Under the pieces are notes generated by a model. The model saw only the letters and a program-made list of their open reading frames with translations. It was not told where the DNA came from and searched no databases. A stretch of 64,000 nt of DNA from Streptomyces rimosus subsp. rimosus (lineage in GTDB: Bacteria > Actinomycetota > Actinomycetes > Streptomycetales > Streptomycetaceae): the NCBI RefSeq assembly GCF_000720725.1, contig NZ_JOCQ01000027.1, positions 26,661 through 90,660 on the forward strand, read 5' to 3'. The position numbers were made by a program, and so were the translations under genes. Of the stretch, positions 1-8,755 are shown piece by piece; position 1 is the stretch's first letter; every line of letters begins with the position of its first letter.

Positions 1-241
1 AGGCCTTGGGCTGCTTGCGGGACTTGTCACCGATCATGACCAGACCGGCGATGACCAGGAAGAGGACGATGGGAGCGGCCACGTAGAGGCCGAGCGTCTG
101 GACGACACTCAGGCCCGGACCCGGGTCGTCACCATCGTCGCGGGTGAGCGCGAACGCGGGGGACGACATCAGCAGCAGCAGCGCGGTGCCGGCCGTGACG
201 GTTCCGGCGCGCAGGGCGTTCTTCTTGACCAGATTGCTCAC
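1..241 (-). CDS. Small membrane protein (C-terminal end outside window)
   Basis: This gene reads leftward off the window edge; 80 codons are visible from a GTG at 241. The start is Val-Ser-Asn-Leu-Val-Lys-Lys, followed by a hydrophobic stretch at about residues 12-31 ending in an Ala-rich signal-like site (SSPAFA). A short acidic segment (RDDGDDPGPG) comes next, then a second hydrophobic stretch at about 48-70 and a basic cytosolic tail (DKSRKQPK). It is therefore a one- or two-helix membrane protein with a cleavable or anchoring N-terminus. No Shine-Dalgarno is obvious before the GTG, so the start is provisional. I do not recognise a named family or function. Confidence 0.6.
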   Translation of the reverse strand, partial: MSNLVKKNALRAGTVTAGTALLLLMSSPAFALTRDDGDDPGPGLSVVQTLGLYVAAPIVLFLVIAGLVMIGDKSRKQPKA

Positions 242-362
242 GAGGTCAACGTATCGGACGCCGTTCACCCTCGCGCGCGCGGGGTGGCCTAACGGCTGAC
301 CGGGCCGGTACGGAGGTGGTACGGGCCTCGTCAGGACCTCCGCGGGCCCCGTCACCGCCCCC

Positions 363-2054
363 TCACCGCCCGGTCAGATGCGCGGTCACCGGCTTCAGCT
401 GCGGGGCGGCGCGGGCCGCCAGGACCCGTACGCGTACGGCGTCGGCGGTCACCGGCGCGGGCAGCGCCAGGATGCGCCGGTGGCCGACCGTCGTGCCCGC
501 GGCGATCCGCCGCCACGCCCCGCCGGTCCGCGCCTCGACGGCGAACCGTTCCACCCGCTGCCCGTGGCGCAGGTCCTCGCCGAGCCCGACCCGGTCGAAG
601 GTGACCGCGCCCGGGGCCCGGCCGCCCTCCAGAAGATCGCGGCCGTACGTCTCCCGTACGGCCCGCCCGAAACCGGTGAGCGCGGCGACATCGGCCGCGT
701 CGATCCGGCCGCCCGGCCCCGGCGGCACGTTGAGCAGCAGCGACGCGTTGCGGCCCACGCTCTCCTCGTACAGGTCCAGCAGCCGGGCGGGCGTCTTGGG
801 CCGCTCCCAGGGGTGGTGGAACCAGCCGGGACGGATCGAGACGTCCGCCTCCGCCGGATACCACTGGAGGTACTTCGTGGTGGGTGCCAACAGCTTGGCG
901 CGGGAGCCGATGTCGGCGTCGGTGGAGTCGTTCGGCAGGCCGCCGGAGAGCACCGACCAGGGATCGACGGCGGACGGGGTGACGCTCCACTCCGTCTCGC
1001 GCGCCACACCCTTCTCGTTGCCGACCCAGCGCACGCCCTGCGGCCCCTGGAAGACGACGGTGCGCGGCGAGAGGCGGCGGATCGTCCCGAACCACTGGCG
1101 CACGTCGTACTTCTGCGTGATGCCTGCGTCCGCCCAAGGGTTCGCGCCGTCCAGCCACAGCTCCTCGACCGGGCCGTACTGGGTGAGCAGTTCGTAGACC
1201 TGGTTGAGGTAGTACGCGTCGTAGTCGTCGGCGCGGACGGTGAAGGAGGGCAGCCGCCCGTCGCGTACGGCGCCGGCGCGGTCGTCGCCGGGGACGAGGG
1301 TCGGGATGGTGCGCTCGGTGGCGGGGCTGCCGTTGCCGAAGCGGCCCAGCCCGGCGGGCGCCCGTCCGCGGTCCTCCAGGGCGACCCGCTCGGGCAGGCT
1401 CAGCGGCGCGCCCTCGTCGTGCTTGCGCCGGACCACCTCGACCCAGCGCGCGTGCCAGGCGTGCGGCAGTTCGGCGCCGTCGGACGGGGAGAGGTAGAAG
1501 CCCACCCTGAGCCCGGCCGCGCGGGCGGCCCGTACGTACGCGCCGACGACGTCCGGCTTCCCGGGCGCGGCGAGGACGGAGTGCGGGGTGTAGCGGCTGG
1601 GGTAGAGCACGAAGCCGTCGTGGTGCTTCACGGTCAGCATCACCTGCTCGGCCCCCGCCGCCTTGTACGCGCGCATCCACTGGGCGACGTCGATGCGCGG
1701 CGGCGCGAACCGCTTCGGGTCCTCGGTGCCGGAACCCCACTCCCGCCCGGTGAAGGTGTTCATGCCGAAGTGGGTGAACGCGGTGACCTCCCGCTGCTGC
1801 CAGGCGCGCTGGGCGGCGGTCGGCACGACATTGGCGGCCTTCTCGATGATCCGGGCGGGGGTGTCGCAGGGCTCGACGGTCATCTGGGAGGCGGGGCGTA
1901 CGGGGGCGTGGCAGGGGCTTGCGGCGGGCCGGTGCCCGGGAGCGGATGCGGGAGCGGGCGGCTCGCCGGCGGTGGCCCGGACCGGTGCGAGGGTGGCGGC
2001 GACGGTGAGCGCCAGGGCCGTGCCGAGGCGGGCGCGCGAGCGGCTTCTTGCCAT
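363..2054 (-). CDS. Secreted GH29 alpha-L-fucosidase
   Basis: A 563-residue protein with a signal peptide (MARSRSRARLG then an Ala-rich h-region). The GH29 barrel is recognisable from FTHFGMNTFTGREW at about residue 95, the VKHHDGF motif and, near residue 300, ELWLDGAN, whose Asp is the expected catalytic nucleophile of retaining alpha-L-fucosidases. The C-terminal 80 residues look like a small beta-sandwich. Such enzymes release alpha-L-fucose from glycans outside the cell. The ATG at 2054 is chosen because GGAGGG lies 4-9 bases before it; a TTG four codons upstream overlaps that ribosome site and is less likely. It follows malQ on the same strand after 138 bases that contain a short hairpin. 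Family call is firm; the exact substrate is not visible. Confidence 0.88.
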   Translation of the reverse strand: MARSRSRARLGTALALTVAATLAPVRATAGEPPAPASAPGHRPAASPCHAPVRPASQMTVEPCDTPARIIEKAANVVPTAAQRAWQQREVTAFTHFGMNTFTGREWGSGTEDPKRFAPPRIDVAQWMRAYKAAGAEQVMLTVKHHDGFVLYPSRYTPHSVLAAPGKPDVVGAYVRAARAAGLRVGFYLSPSDGAELPHAWHARWVEVVRRKHDEGAPLSLPERVALEDRGRAPAGLGRFGNGSPATERTIPTLVPGDDRAGAVRDGRLPSFTVRADDYDAYYLNQVYELLTQYGPVEELWLDGANPWADAGITQKYDVRQWFGTIRRLSPRTVVFQGPQGVRWVGNEKGVARETEWSVTPSAVDPWSVLSGGLPNDSTDADIGSRAKLLAPTTKYLQWYPAEADVSIRPGWFHHPWERPKTPARLLDLYEESVGRNASLLLNVPPGPGGRIDAADVAALTGFGRAVRETYGRDLLEGGRAPGAVTFDRVGLGEDLRHGQRVERFAVEARTGGAWRRIAAGTTVGHRRILALPAPVTADAVRVRVLAARAAPQLKPVTAHLTGR

Positions 2055-2070
2055 GGTTCCCTCCAACTCC

Positions 2071-2088
2071 CCGACCGTGAAAGGTCGG
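2071..2088 (-). promoter_or_regulatory. Short hairpin before the fucosidase ribosome site
   Basis: CCGACC and GGTCGG are separated by six bases, a 6-bp perfect stem placed just upstream of the GGAGGG ribosome site of the fucosidase gene. It could be a weak terminator for the malQ transcript or a leader structure. The stem is short, so this is tentative. Confidence 0.3.
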
Positions 2089-2192
2089 ATCTCTGGACGG
2101 CGTCCACGGCATGGTGCCGTACGGCCCGATGGACGGGAAGACCGGCGGCGGAGGCGGCCGGTCAGCCATCGGACCGCCGCTCCCGCCCCCTT

Positions 2193-4421
2193 CTACTGCG
2201 GCATCGCGCGCAGCTCCCTCATCAGCGCATGCAGCCGGGGCGACGCGGCAATTTCCTCCAGCGACAGCGGGCGCCCTTCCGGATTGGTGATCGGCAGGCG
2301 CCAGTTGGGGTATTCATCCCATGTCCCCGGGAGGTTCTGCGGGCGCCGGTCGCCCACTGCGTCCGGCAGCCACACCCCGACCATGCGGGCCGGGGTGCGC
2401 AGCAGATAGCGGTGCAGCGCCTTGACCGCGGCCTCCTCGTCGCCCCGGCCCTCGGGCAGCAGTCCCAGCCGTATCAGCACCGCCAGCCACTCGCCGACCT
2501 CGACGGCCTCCGCCGCCCGCTCCTCCTGGAGGGAGCGGTCCAGCAGGCCCAGGCCGTGGCGCAGTTCGGCGTGCCGGCCGGTCAGCCGGGCCGCCGTGCT
2601 GGGCAGGTCGTGCGTGGTGACCGTGGCAAGGCAGCCGGCCCGCCAGCTCTCCGGCGGCAGCGGCCGGGCGGGCTCCTTCGCGTAGTCGCGCTCGAACCAC
2701 AGCACGGACGTGCCGAGCACGCCGCGCTCGGCCAGCTCCGTACGCACCACCGGCTCGACCGTCCCCAGGTCCTCGCCGATGACCGCGGCCCCCGCGCGGT
2801 GCGCCTCCAGGGCCAGCACGGAGAGCATCGCCTCGGCGTCGTAACGCACGTACGCGCCCTCCGTCGGCGGCCGGCCCTCCGGCACCCACCACAGCCGGAA
2901 CAGGCCCATGACGTGGTCGATGCGCAGCGCGCCGGCGTGTTGCAGGATGCCGCGCAGCAGGTCGCGGTACGGGGCGTAGCCCTGAGCGGCCAGCGCGTCC
3001 GGCCGCCAGGGCGGCAGGCCCCAGTCCTGGCCGCGCGAGTTGAAGGCGTCGGGCGGCGCGCCGACGGACATACCGGCCGCGAAGGCGGTCTGCTGGGCCC
3101 AGGTGTCGGAACCGGACGGGTGGACGCCGACGGCCAGGTCGTGCACCAGCCCGATGCCCATCCCGGCCTCCTCGGCGGCGCGCTGGGCGGCGGCGAGCTG
3201 CTGGTCGGTGAACCACGCGAGCCGGCTGTGGAAGTCGATGCGGTCCAGCAGACAGGCGCGCATCCGGGCCGTACGGGCGGAGCGCGGATCGTCCAGGCCC
3301 GCGGGCCAGCCGCGCCAGTCGGAACCGTACCGTTCGGCCAGCGCGCACCAGGTGGCGTGGTCCTCCAGGCTGGTGCCCTGCTCGGCGAGGAAGTCGCAGT
3401 AGGCGGCGCGCCGGCCGGGGCTCAGCGGCACCTTCCACAGCAGTTCCAGCGCCTCCTTCTTCAGCTCCCACACGGCGTCCCGGTCGATCAGCGCGTCCTT
3501 GCAGAGCACCGCTTCGCGCAGCTTCTGGGCGCGCACGAGCAGCGCGTCGACCCGGCCGCGGGCGGCGGCGTCGAGGTGGGCGAACTCGGGGACGTCCTCG
3601 ATCCGGAGGTGGACGGGGTCGGGGAAGCGGCGGGAGGAGGGGCGGTACGGCGAGGGGTCGGTGGGCGCTCCGGGGACGGCGGCGTGCAGCGGGTTGATCT
3701 GCAGGAAGCCGGTGCCGAGCGCACGCCCGGACCAGGCGGCCAGGTCGGCGAGGTCGCCCAGATCCCCCATGCCCCAGGAGCGGCCGGAGAGCAGCGAGTA
3801 GAGCTGCACCATGAAGCCGTGGGCGCGGCCGGGCGGCGCGGGCATCCGGTCGGGGGCGACGATCAGGTGCGCGCGGGCGGAGCGGCCGTCGGGCGTGTGG
3901 GCCCGCAGGGTGTGGACGCCCAGGGGGAGGCGGCCCACGTAGCCGTCCGGTCCGCGGGCGCGGGTCCGGTCTCCGGCGCGGGCGGGGTACGGCGTCCGGC
4001 CGCCACTGCGGTCCGGGTCCTGGCCGGAGGGCCCGTGCGCGTACTCCTGGCTGGAGGGCCCGTACGCATGGTGCTGCGCGGGCGGCTCGTACGCGTAGTC
4101 CGTACGGCCACCGGGGTCCAGTCCCCAGTCCAGTACCTCGCCCGAGTCGGTCTCCACCCGCAGGGCGGTGCCGTCGGGCAGCCGGGACAGTTCCGGGGGG
4201 CGCCCGGGGCGCACCACGACGGCGGGCGGGAGCAGGGCGCGCGCGGGGCCGTGCTCGTACGCCTCCAGCGCGGCGCGTACGGCCTGCGGTGTCGAGGCGT
4301 CGACCCCGAGGGCGGCGAGGACGGCGACGACGGTGTCGTCACCGACGTGGACGGTGCGGCCCGGCGCGGGCTCGTAGGACGTGCACACGCCGTGCAGACC
4401 GGCGAGCCGCGGTCGGCCCAT
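2193..4421 (-). CDS. malQ: 4-alpha-glucanotransferase (amylomaltase)
   Basis: A 742-residue GH77 enzyme that transfers alpha-1,4-glucan segments between maltooligosaccharides in the cytoplasm. Seen motifs: GMGDLGDL and QINPLHA in the front half, LRIDHVMGLFRLWW carrying the nucleophile Asp, VIGEDLGTV carrying the acid/base Glu, and TTHDLPS near residue 580. Like other actinobacterial MalQ proteins it has an extra N-terminal region of about 200 residues before the barrel, with a degenerate YGPSSQEYAHGPSG repeat segment at about residues 108-140. The ATG at 4421 is supported by GGAGG six bases upstream and by a one-base overlap (TGATG) with the stop of the small gene before it, which implies translational coupling. 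S. coelicolor has malQ in the matching chromosomal neighbourhood (from memory). Confidence 0.92.
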   Translation of the reverse strand: MGRPRLAGLHGVCTSYEPAPGRTVHVGDDTVVAVLAALGVDASTPQAVRAALEAYEHGPARALLPPAVVVRPGRPPELSRLPDGTALRVETDSGEVLDWGLDPGGRTDYAYEPPAQHHAYGPSSQEYAHGPSGQDPDRSGGRTPYPARAGDRTRARGPDGYVGRLPLGVHTLRAHTPDGRSARAHLIVAPDRMPAPPGRAHGFMVQLYSLLSGRSWGMGDLGDLADLAAWSGRALGTGFLQINPLHAAVPGAPTDPSPYRPSSRRFPDPVHLRIEDVPEFAHLDAAARGRVDALLVRAQKLREAVLCKDALIDRDAVWELKKEALELLWKVPLSPGRRAAYCDFLAEQGTSLEDHATWCALAERYGSDWRGWPAGLDDPRSARTARMRACLLDRIDFHSRLAWFTDQQLAAAQRAAEEAGMGIGLVHDLAVGVHPSGSDTWAQQTAFAAGMSVGAPPDAFNSRGQDWGLPPWRPDALAAQGYAPYRDLLRGILQHAGALRIDHVMGLFRLWWVPEGRPPTEGAYVRYDAEAMLSVLALEAHRAGAAVIGEDLGTVEPVVRTELAERGVLGTSVLWFERDYAKEPARPLPPESWRAGCLATVTTHDLPSTAARLTGRHAELRHGLGLLDRSLQEERAAEAVEVGEWLAVLIRLGLLPEGRGDEEAAVKALHRYLLRTPARMVGVWLPDAVGDRRPQNLPGTWDEYPNWRLPITNPEGRPLSLEEIAASPRLHALMRELRAMPQ

Positions 4422-4738
4422 CAGACCTCCATGGACTCCGTGCCCAGGCCGGCCGCGGTGGGCTCGCTGGTCAGCGGAAGCTCGGCGGCGATCGGGGACT
4501 CGCTCGTGAGCGGGGCGGCGTCGGCGAGCGGGGGCTCGCTGGTCAGCGGCGGTTCGCAGAAGCACAGGGAGCCGGAGCCGTCCAGGCCGGAGTCGGGGTC
4601 GGAGACTCCGTCGAACAGATCCGGCTCGGTGGGTTTCTCGGGCTCGGAATTCTCCGGGGCGCGGGATTCGCCGCGCGTCGCGGGGTACTCGGGGGCGGAC
4701 GACAGTGCGTCGAGGAGGAGCTGAGCGGACGCGGCCAC
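4421..4738 (-). CDS. Small acidic hypothetical protein coupled to malQ
   Basis: A 105-residue protein starting at GTG 4738 (VAASAQLLLDALSS), with GGGAGG seven bases upstream. It is strongly acidic and rich in Pro, Ser and Glu. The middle carries a CFC motif, followed by a repeated PLTSEP/PLTSES pattern seen four times in the last 45 residues (spacing 7-11). It ends with TGATG overlapping the malQ start, so the two are probably co-translated. No known domain is visible; its linkage suggests a role connected with maltodextrin metabolism or merely a leader cistron. It is the first gene of a leftward operon whose promoter must lie between 4740 and 5090. Confidence 0.6.
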   Translation of the reverse strand: MAASAQLLLDALSSAPEYPATRGESRAPENSEPEKPTEPDLFDGVSDPDSGLDGSGSLCFCEPPLTSEPPLADAAPLTSESPIAAELPLTSEPTAAGLGTESMEV

Positions 4739-5265
4739 GGAGGGCCTCCCGTTCGTCGGTAGTGGGACACGACCTGCCCTACCCACTCGGCGCGGTCGCA
4801 GACGTATCCATTCAATCAACGTGGTCCAGGTCACACATCCCTCGTGCAGGCGATTTACCGGTGGCGGACGGGTGACGGCGCAGGGCTGCCCACGGGAAGG
4901 GCGTTCCGGAGGAGATCCTTCGGGCCGGTGGTGCCGGTTGCACCAGCGGGCCGGAGCGCCGGGGGGAGCCGCCCGCGGTCCACCCCCGGCCGGCCCACCG
5001 GCCGACCCCCCGAGGCCCCTTCGACGCGCCGCGACACGCCGGTCACACAGGGCAAACCCGGCACTTCGCCTTCCGCCGTTGACACCCTCACCACCACAGT
5101 GGTGGGCTCACTGCCGAAGGCTTGTCCGGCGGGGTTCCACGGGGTGCAGGGCTCCGTCGCGACAGTCGGCTCAGGGGCGCGCGGCCGCGGGGCGGCCGGG
5201 CAGCGGACGGCCGGTGCGGACACCGGTCGGCCGGTGAGTAGGAATACGGGGACTGAGGAGAGACC
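4739..5265. other. Divergent intergenic region, malQ operon versus GH84 gene
   Basis: This 527-bp gap separates the leftward malQ operon from the rightward glucosaminidase gene and so must hold both promoters. Reading frames here have no ribosome sites or recognisable products. The notable element is the palindrome at 5091-5105 next to a TTGACA at 5079-5084. I see no convincing -10 box for the leftward promoter. Confidence 0.6.
5079..5105 (+). promoter_or_regulatory. TTGACA box and perfect palindrome upstream of GH84 gene
   Basis: TTGACA (5079-5084) is followed six bases later by CCACCAC-A-GTGGTGG (5091-5105), a perfect palindrome with 7-base arms around one central base. The site is about 160 bp upstream of the glucosaminidase start and sits where an operator would overlap a promoter. 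It does not match the DasR consensus (TGGTC-TA-GACCA): its half-sites point the other way. The cognate regulator is unknown and no clear -10 hexamer follows at 17-18 bp. Confidence 0.4.
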
Positions 5266-8200
5266 GTGCGAGTCCGGAGCGGCGTTCGGAACGCTGGGAA
5301 GGTCGGCAGGCAGGGCGAGGGGGCCGGGAGCGGCGGTGCGCGCCCGGGCGGCGCCGGGGACGACCGCGCGCGTGCGTGCCCGGACGCCCTCGCGGACACC
5401 CCCGTAGGCGCGCCCACGGGCGACCCCCTGGGCGACGGCGCCTACCGTCCGTACCCGGCCGGACCCACCAGCACCGGCACCGGCAGCATCGGCCGCCTCG
5501 GCTCCGTACGGGCGCGGACCCGTACACGCGTCGCCGGGGCCACGGCCCTGGCCGCCGCCGTCATCGGCGGGCTGCTCGGCGGCACCGCACCCGCCCACGC
5601 GGCGCCCGCCGACCCGGCCGTCGGCACGCCGGATCTGCCCGGGCAGGACGACGGCCGGACCACGTCCGCCGGGCAGTTGCCCGCCGTATGGCCGCGCCCG
5701 CAGTCGATGCGCGCGGGCGGCACTTCCGTACAGCTGGGCGACGAGGCCGCCATCGTCGCCGCACCGGACTCCGACCCGTACGCCCTGGAAGCGCTGCGCG
5801 CCCTGCTGCGCGACGCCGGGGTCCGTACGGTCCACGACGGCGCACCGGGGCAGACGCCGCCCGGCAAGGGCCCGGTCTTCCGCGTCGGCGGCCCGGACGC
5901 CGAGACCGCGCTGAAGGCGCTGCGTGCGCCCGCCCGCGGCGACCTGCCGACCGGCGGCTACCGCCTCGCGGTCGGCGAGGCCGCGGGCCGGGACACCGTC
6001 GCCCTGGACGGCGTCGGCCCGGACGGCCTGTTCCACGCCGTACAGACCCTGCGGCAGCTCGTCGTGGACCGCGCGGAGAGCGGCGGGAAGGGCGGCGGCA
6101 AGGAGCTGGCCCCCGCGGTCGTCCGCGACTGGCCGGGCACCGCCGTCCGCGGCATGACCGAGGGCTTCTTCGGCCAGCCCTGGACTTCGCAGCAGCGCCT
6201 GGACCAGCTCGACTTCATGGGCCGTACGAAGCAGAACCGCTACCTCTACGCGCCCGGCGACGACCCGTACCGCCAGTTCCGCTGGCGCGAGCCCTACCCC
6301 GCCGCGCAGCGCGCGGACTTCCGGGCGCTGGCCGAGCGGGCGCGCGCCAACCACGTGACGCTGGCCTGGGCCGTCTCGCCCGGCCAGGCCATGTGCATGT
6401 CCTCCGAGGACGACCTGAAGGCGCTGCGCCGCAAGGTGGACGCGATGTGGGCGCTGGGGGTGCGCGCCTTCCAGCTCCAGTTCCAGGACGTCAGCTACAG
6501 CGAGTGGCACTGCGACGCGGACGCCGACACCTTCGGCTCCGGCCCGGAGGCCGCCGCCAAGGCGCACGCGAAGGTGGCGGGCGCGCTCGCCGACCACCTC
6601 GCCAAGAAGTACCCCGGCGCGGCACCGCTCTCCCTGATGCCGACCGAGTACTACCAGGACGGCTCGACCGCCTACCGGGACACGCTCGCCGCCGAGCTGT
6701 CCGACCGGGTCGAGGTCGCGTGGACCGGCGTCGGCGTCGTCCCGCGCACCATTACGGGTGCCGAACTGTCCAAGGCCCGCCAGGTGTTCGATCACCCGGT
6801 GGTCACGATGGACAACTATCCGGTCAACGACTATGCGCAGGACCGTATCTTCCTCGGCCCCTACACGGGCCGCGAACCCGCCGTCGCCACCGGCTCCAAC
6901 GCGCTGCTGGCCAACGCCATGGCGCAGCCCACCGCGTCCCGGGTCGCGCTGTTCACCGCCGCCGACTTCGCCTGGAACCCGCGCGGCTACCGGCCCGGCG
7001 CGTCCTGGCAGGCCGCCGTCGACGACCTGGCCGGCAACGACGCCGCCTCGCGCGCCGCGCTGCACGCGCTGGCCGGCAACGACGCCTCCTCGGTCCTCGG
7101 CACCGACGAGTCCGCGTACCTGAAGCCGCTGATCGAGACGTTCTGGAAGACCCGCGCCGCCGCCACCAACAGCGGCGACCGGGGCGACGACGAGCGCTAC
7201 ACCCAGGCCGCCGCCCGGCTGCGGGCCGCCTTCCACACGATGAGCGGCGCCCCGGAGCGGCTGGCTCCCGCCCTGGCCGACGAAGTACGTCCCTGGGCCC
7301 GCCAATTGGCCCGCTACGGCTCGGCGGGCGAGCGCGCGGTGGACATGCTGGTGGCGCAGGCCCGCGGGGACGGCGCCGCCGCGTGGTCCGCGCAGCGCGC
7401 CGTGCAGGACCTGCACAAGAAGATCAAGAAGAGTCCGGCGACGGTCGGAAAGGGCGTTCTCGGGCCCTTCCTCGACCGCGCGATGACCGAGTCCGACGCC
7501 TGGACCGGTGCCGCCTCCGACAACGGCGCCCGCCCCGACACCACACCGCAGCCCGAAGAGGGCGCCGGCCCGGCCTCCCTGTCCGTCCCGTTCGACCGCC
7601 CCCGCCCGCTGACCGCGGTCACCGCCCTCACCGAGCCGAGCCCGTCCTCGGCCGCCGTCTCCGTGGAGGCACACGTCCCCGGCGAGGGCTGGCGCCGCCT
7701 CGGCGGCCTGTCCGACTCCGGCTGGACGCAGACCGAGGCGCGCGGACTGAAGGCCGACGCGGTCCGGCTGTCCTGGAAGGACGGCACGCCCCCGCCGTCC
7801 GTGCACTCCTTCACCCCGTGGTTCGCCGACACCCCGGCGGCGGGCCTGGAACTGTCCCGGGCCACCGTCGACGCCGACACCGGCGGCACCGCCTCCGTGG
7901 ACGCCCTGATCTTCTCCCGCCGCCCCGCCGACGTGGAGGGCAAGCTCACCGCCAAGGCCCCCAAGGGCTTCACCGTACGGGCGCCGGAGCACGTCACGGC
8001 ACCCCGCGGCGGCACGGCCACCGCCCGTATCCAGATCACGGTCCCCAAGGACGCGCGGGCCGGCACGTACGAGATCCCGGTCACCTACGGCGACCAGAAG
8101 CAGACGCTGACCCTGCGCACCTACCCGCCCACCGCCGGGCCCGACCTGGCCCGCGAGGCCACGGCCACCTCCTCCGGCGACGAGGCACCCGAGTTCCCGG

Positions 8201-8667
8201 CCACCGCCGCCACCGACGGCGACCCGAAGACCCGCTGGTCCTCCCCCGCCGAGGACGACGCCTGGCTCCAGCTCGAACTGCCGCGCCCCGTCCGCCTCGG
8301 CCGCCTCGTCCTCACCTGGCAGGAGGCCCACGCCGCCGCCTACCGCGTGCAGGTCTCCGCGGACGGCGTCACCTGGCGTACGGCGGCCACCGTCCGGGAC
8401 GGCAAGGGCGGCCGCGAAACCGTCCGCATGGACGCCAAGGACGCCCGTTACGTCCGCATTCAGGGCGACAAGCGGGCGACCCGCTTCGGTTACTCCCTGT
8501 GGAGCGTGGAGGCGTACGCGGTGAAGGGCCCGGACCAGCAGAAGCCGACGCCGCCCCAGGCACCGGGCAACTCCCGACCCGGCACGCCCGCCCGGCCCGG
8601 CACCGCCGGGAACCCATCCGGTGGCGGCCCGTCAGCCGACGGGATGTGGCCGGGCGACGGCCGCTAG
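5266..8667 (+). CDS. Secreted GH84 beta-N-acetylglucosaminidase with NEW3 and CBM32 modules
   Basis: An 1133-residue secreted glycosidase. Order of parts: an unusual 85-residue N-terminal extension, a signal peptide at about 86-112 (ending APAHAAPA), a GH20b-like domain (about 140-285), and a GH84 barrel starting at GMTEGFFGQPW. Then come a helical region, a NEW3-type beta-sandwich (about 865-955), a CBM32/F5-8C module (about 963-1088) and a Pro-rich tail. GH84 enzymes hydrolyse beta-linked GlcNAc by substrate-assisted catalysis. The catalytic pair, normally Asp-Asp, reads Gln407-Asp408 here (FQLQFQDVSYSEW). The GTG at 5266 follows GAGGAGA closely; no alternative start lies nearer the signal peptide. 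A strong hairpin follows the stop. It fits the aminosugar theme of the csn operon 9 kb downstream. Confidence 0.85.
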   Translation: MRVRSGVRNAGKVGRQGEGAGSGGARPGGAGDDRARACPDALADTPVGAPTGDPLGDGAYRPYPAGPTSTGTGSIGRLGSVRARTRTRVAGATALAAAVIGGLLGGTAPAHAAPADPAVGTPDLPGQDDGRTTSAGQLPAVWPRPQSMRAGGTSVQLGDEAAIVAAPDSDPYALEALRALLRDAGVRTVHDGAPGQTPPGKGPVFRVGGPDAETALKALRAPARGDLPTGGYRLAVGEAAGRDTVALDGVGPDGLFHAVQTLRQLVVDRAESGGKGGGKELAPAVVRDWPGTAVRGMTEGFFGQPWTSQQRLDQLDFMGRTKQNRYLYAPGDDPYRQFRWREPYPAAQRADFRALAERARANHVTLAWAVSPGQAMCMSSEDDLKALRRKVDAMWALGVRAFQLQFQDVSYSEWHCDADADTFGSGPEAAAKAHAKVAGALADHLAKKYPGAAPLSLMPTEYYQDGSTAYRDTLAAELSDRVEVAWTGVGVVPRTITGAELSKARQVFDHPVVTMDNYPVNDYAQDRIFLGPYTGREPAVATGSNALLANAMAQPTASRVALFTAADFAWNPRGYRPGASWQAAVDDLAGNDAASRAALHALAGNDASSVLGTDESAYLKPLIETFWKTRAAATNSGDRGDDERYTQAAARLRAAFHTMSGAPERLAPALADEVRPWARQLARYGSAGERAVDMLVAQARGDGAAAWSAQRAVQDLHKKIKKSPATVGKGVLGPFLDRAMTESDAWTGAASDNGARPDTTPQPEEGAGPASLSVPFDRPRPLTAVTALTEPSPSSAAVSVEAHVPGEGWRRLGGLSDSGWTQTEARGLKADAVRLSWKDGTPPPSVHSFTPWFADTPAAGLELSRATVDADTGGTASVDALIFSRRPADVEGKLTAKAPKGFTVRAPEHVTAPRGGTATARIQITVPKDARAGTYEIPVTYGDQKQTLTLRTYPPTAGPDLAREATATSSGDEAPEFPATAATDGDPKTRWSSPAEDDAWLQLELPRPVRLGRLVLTWQEAHAAAYRVQVSADGVTWRTAATVRDGKGGRETVRMDAKDARYVRIQGDKRATRFGYSLWSVEAYAVKGPDQQKPTPPQAPGNSRPGTPARPGTAGNPSGGGPSADGMWPGDGR

Positions 8668-8696
8668 AGCGCTCTCGGCACCACACCCCCGGAAAC

Positions 8697-8723
8697 CCGG
8701 GCCCGGACAGCGTCCGGGCCCGG
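8697..8723. terminator. Bidirectional terminator between GH84 and HNH genes
   Basis: A perfect 12-bp stem with a 3-base loop (arms 8697-8708 and 8712-8723, CCGGGCCCGGAC then its complement) lies between two converging genes. It has no T-run on either side, as is common for actinobacterial terminators. Confidence 0.8.
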
Positions 8724-8755
8724 CCGGGAGCGCCCCGCCATGCAAAAACCCGGAT

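Noticed and set aside
378..4724. A 1448-codon open frame on the plus strand
   Set aside because: It is the antisense of the fucosidase, malQ and the small acidic gene. It has Gly/Arg-rich shadow composition, no ribosome site and no domain.
5091..5105. DasR operator at the GH84 gene
   Set aside because: The palindrome has the half-sites in the opposite orientation from the DasR consensus and an odd centre.
4855..8331. A 1158-codon open frame on the minus strand
   Set aside because: It is the shadow of the GH84 gene, with no start signal and no recognisable fold.
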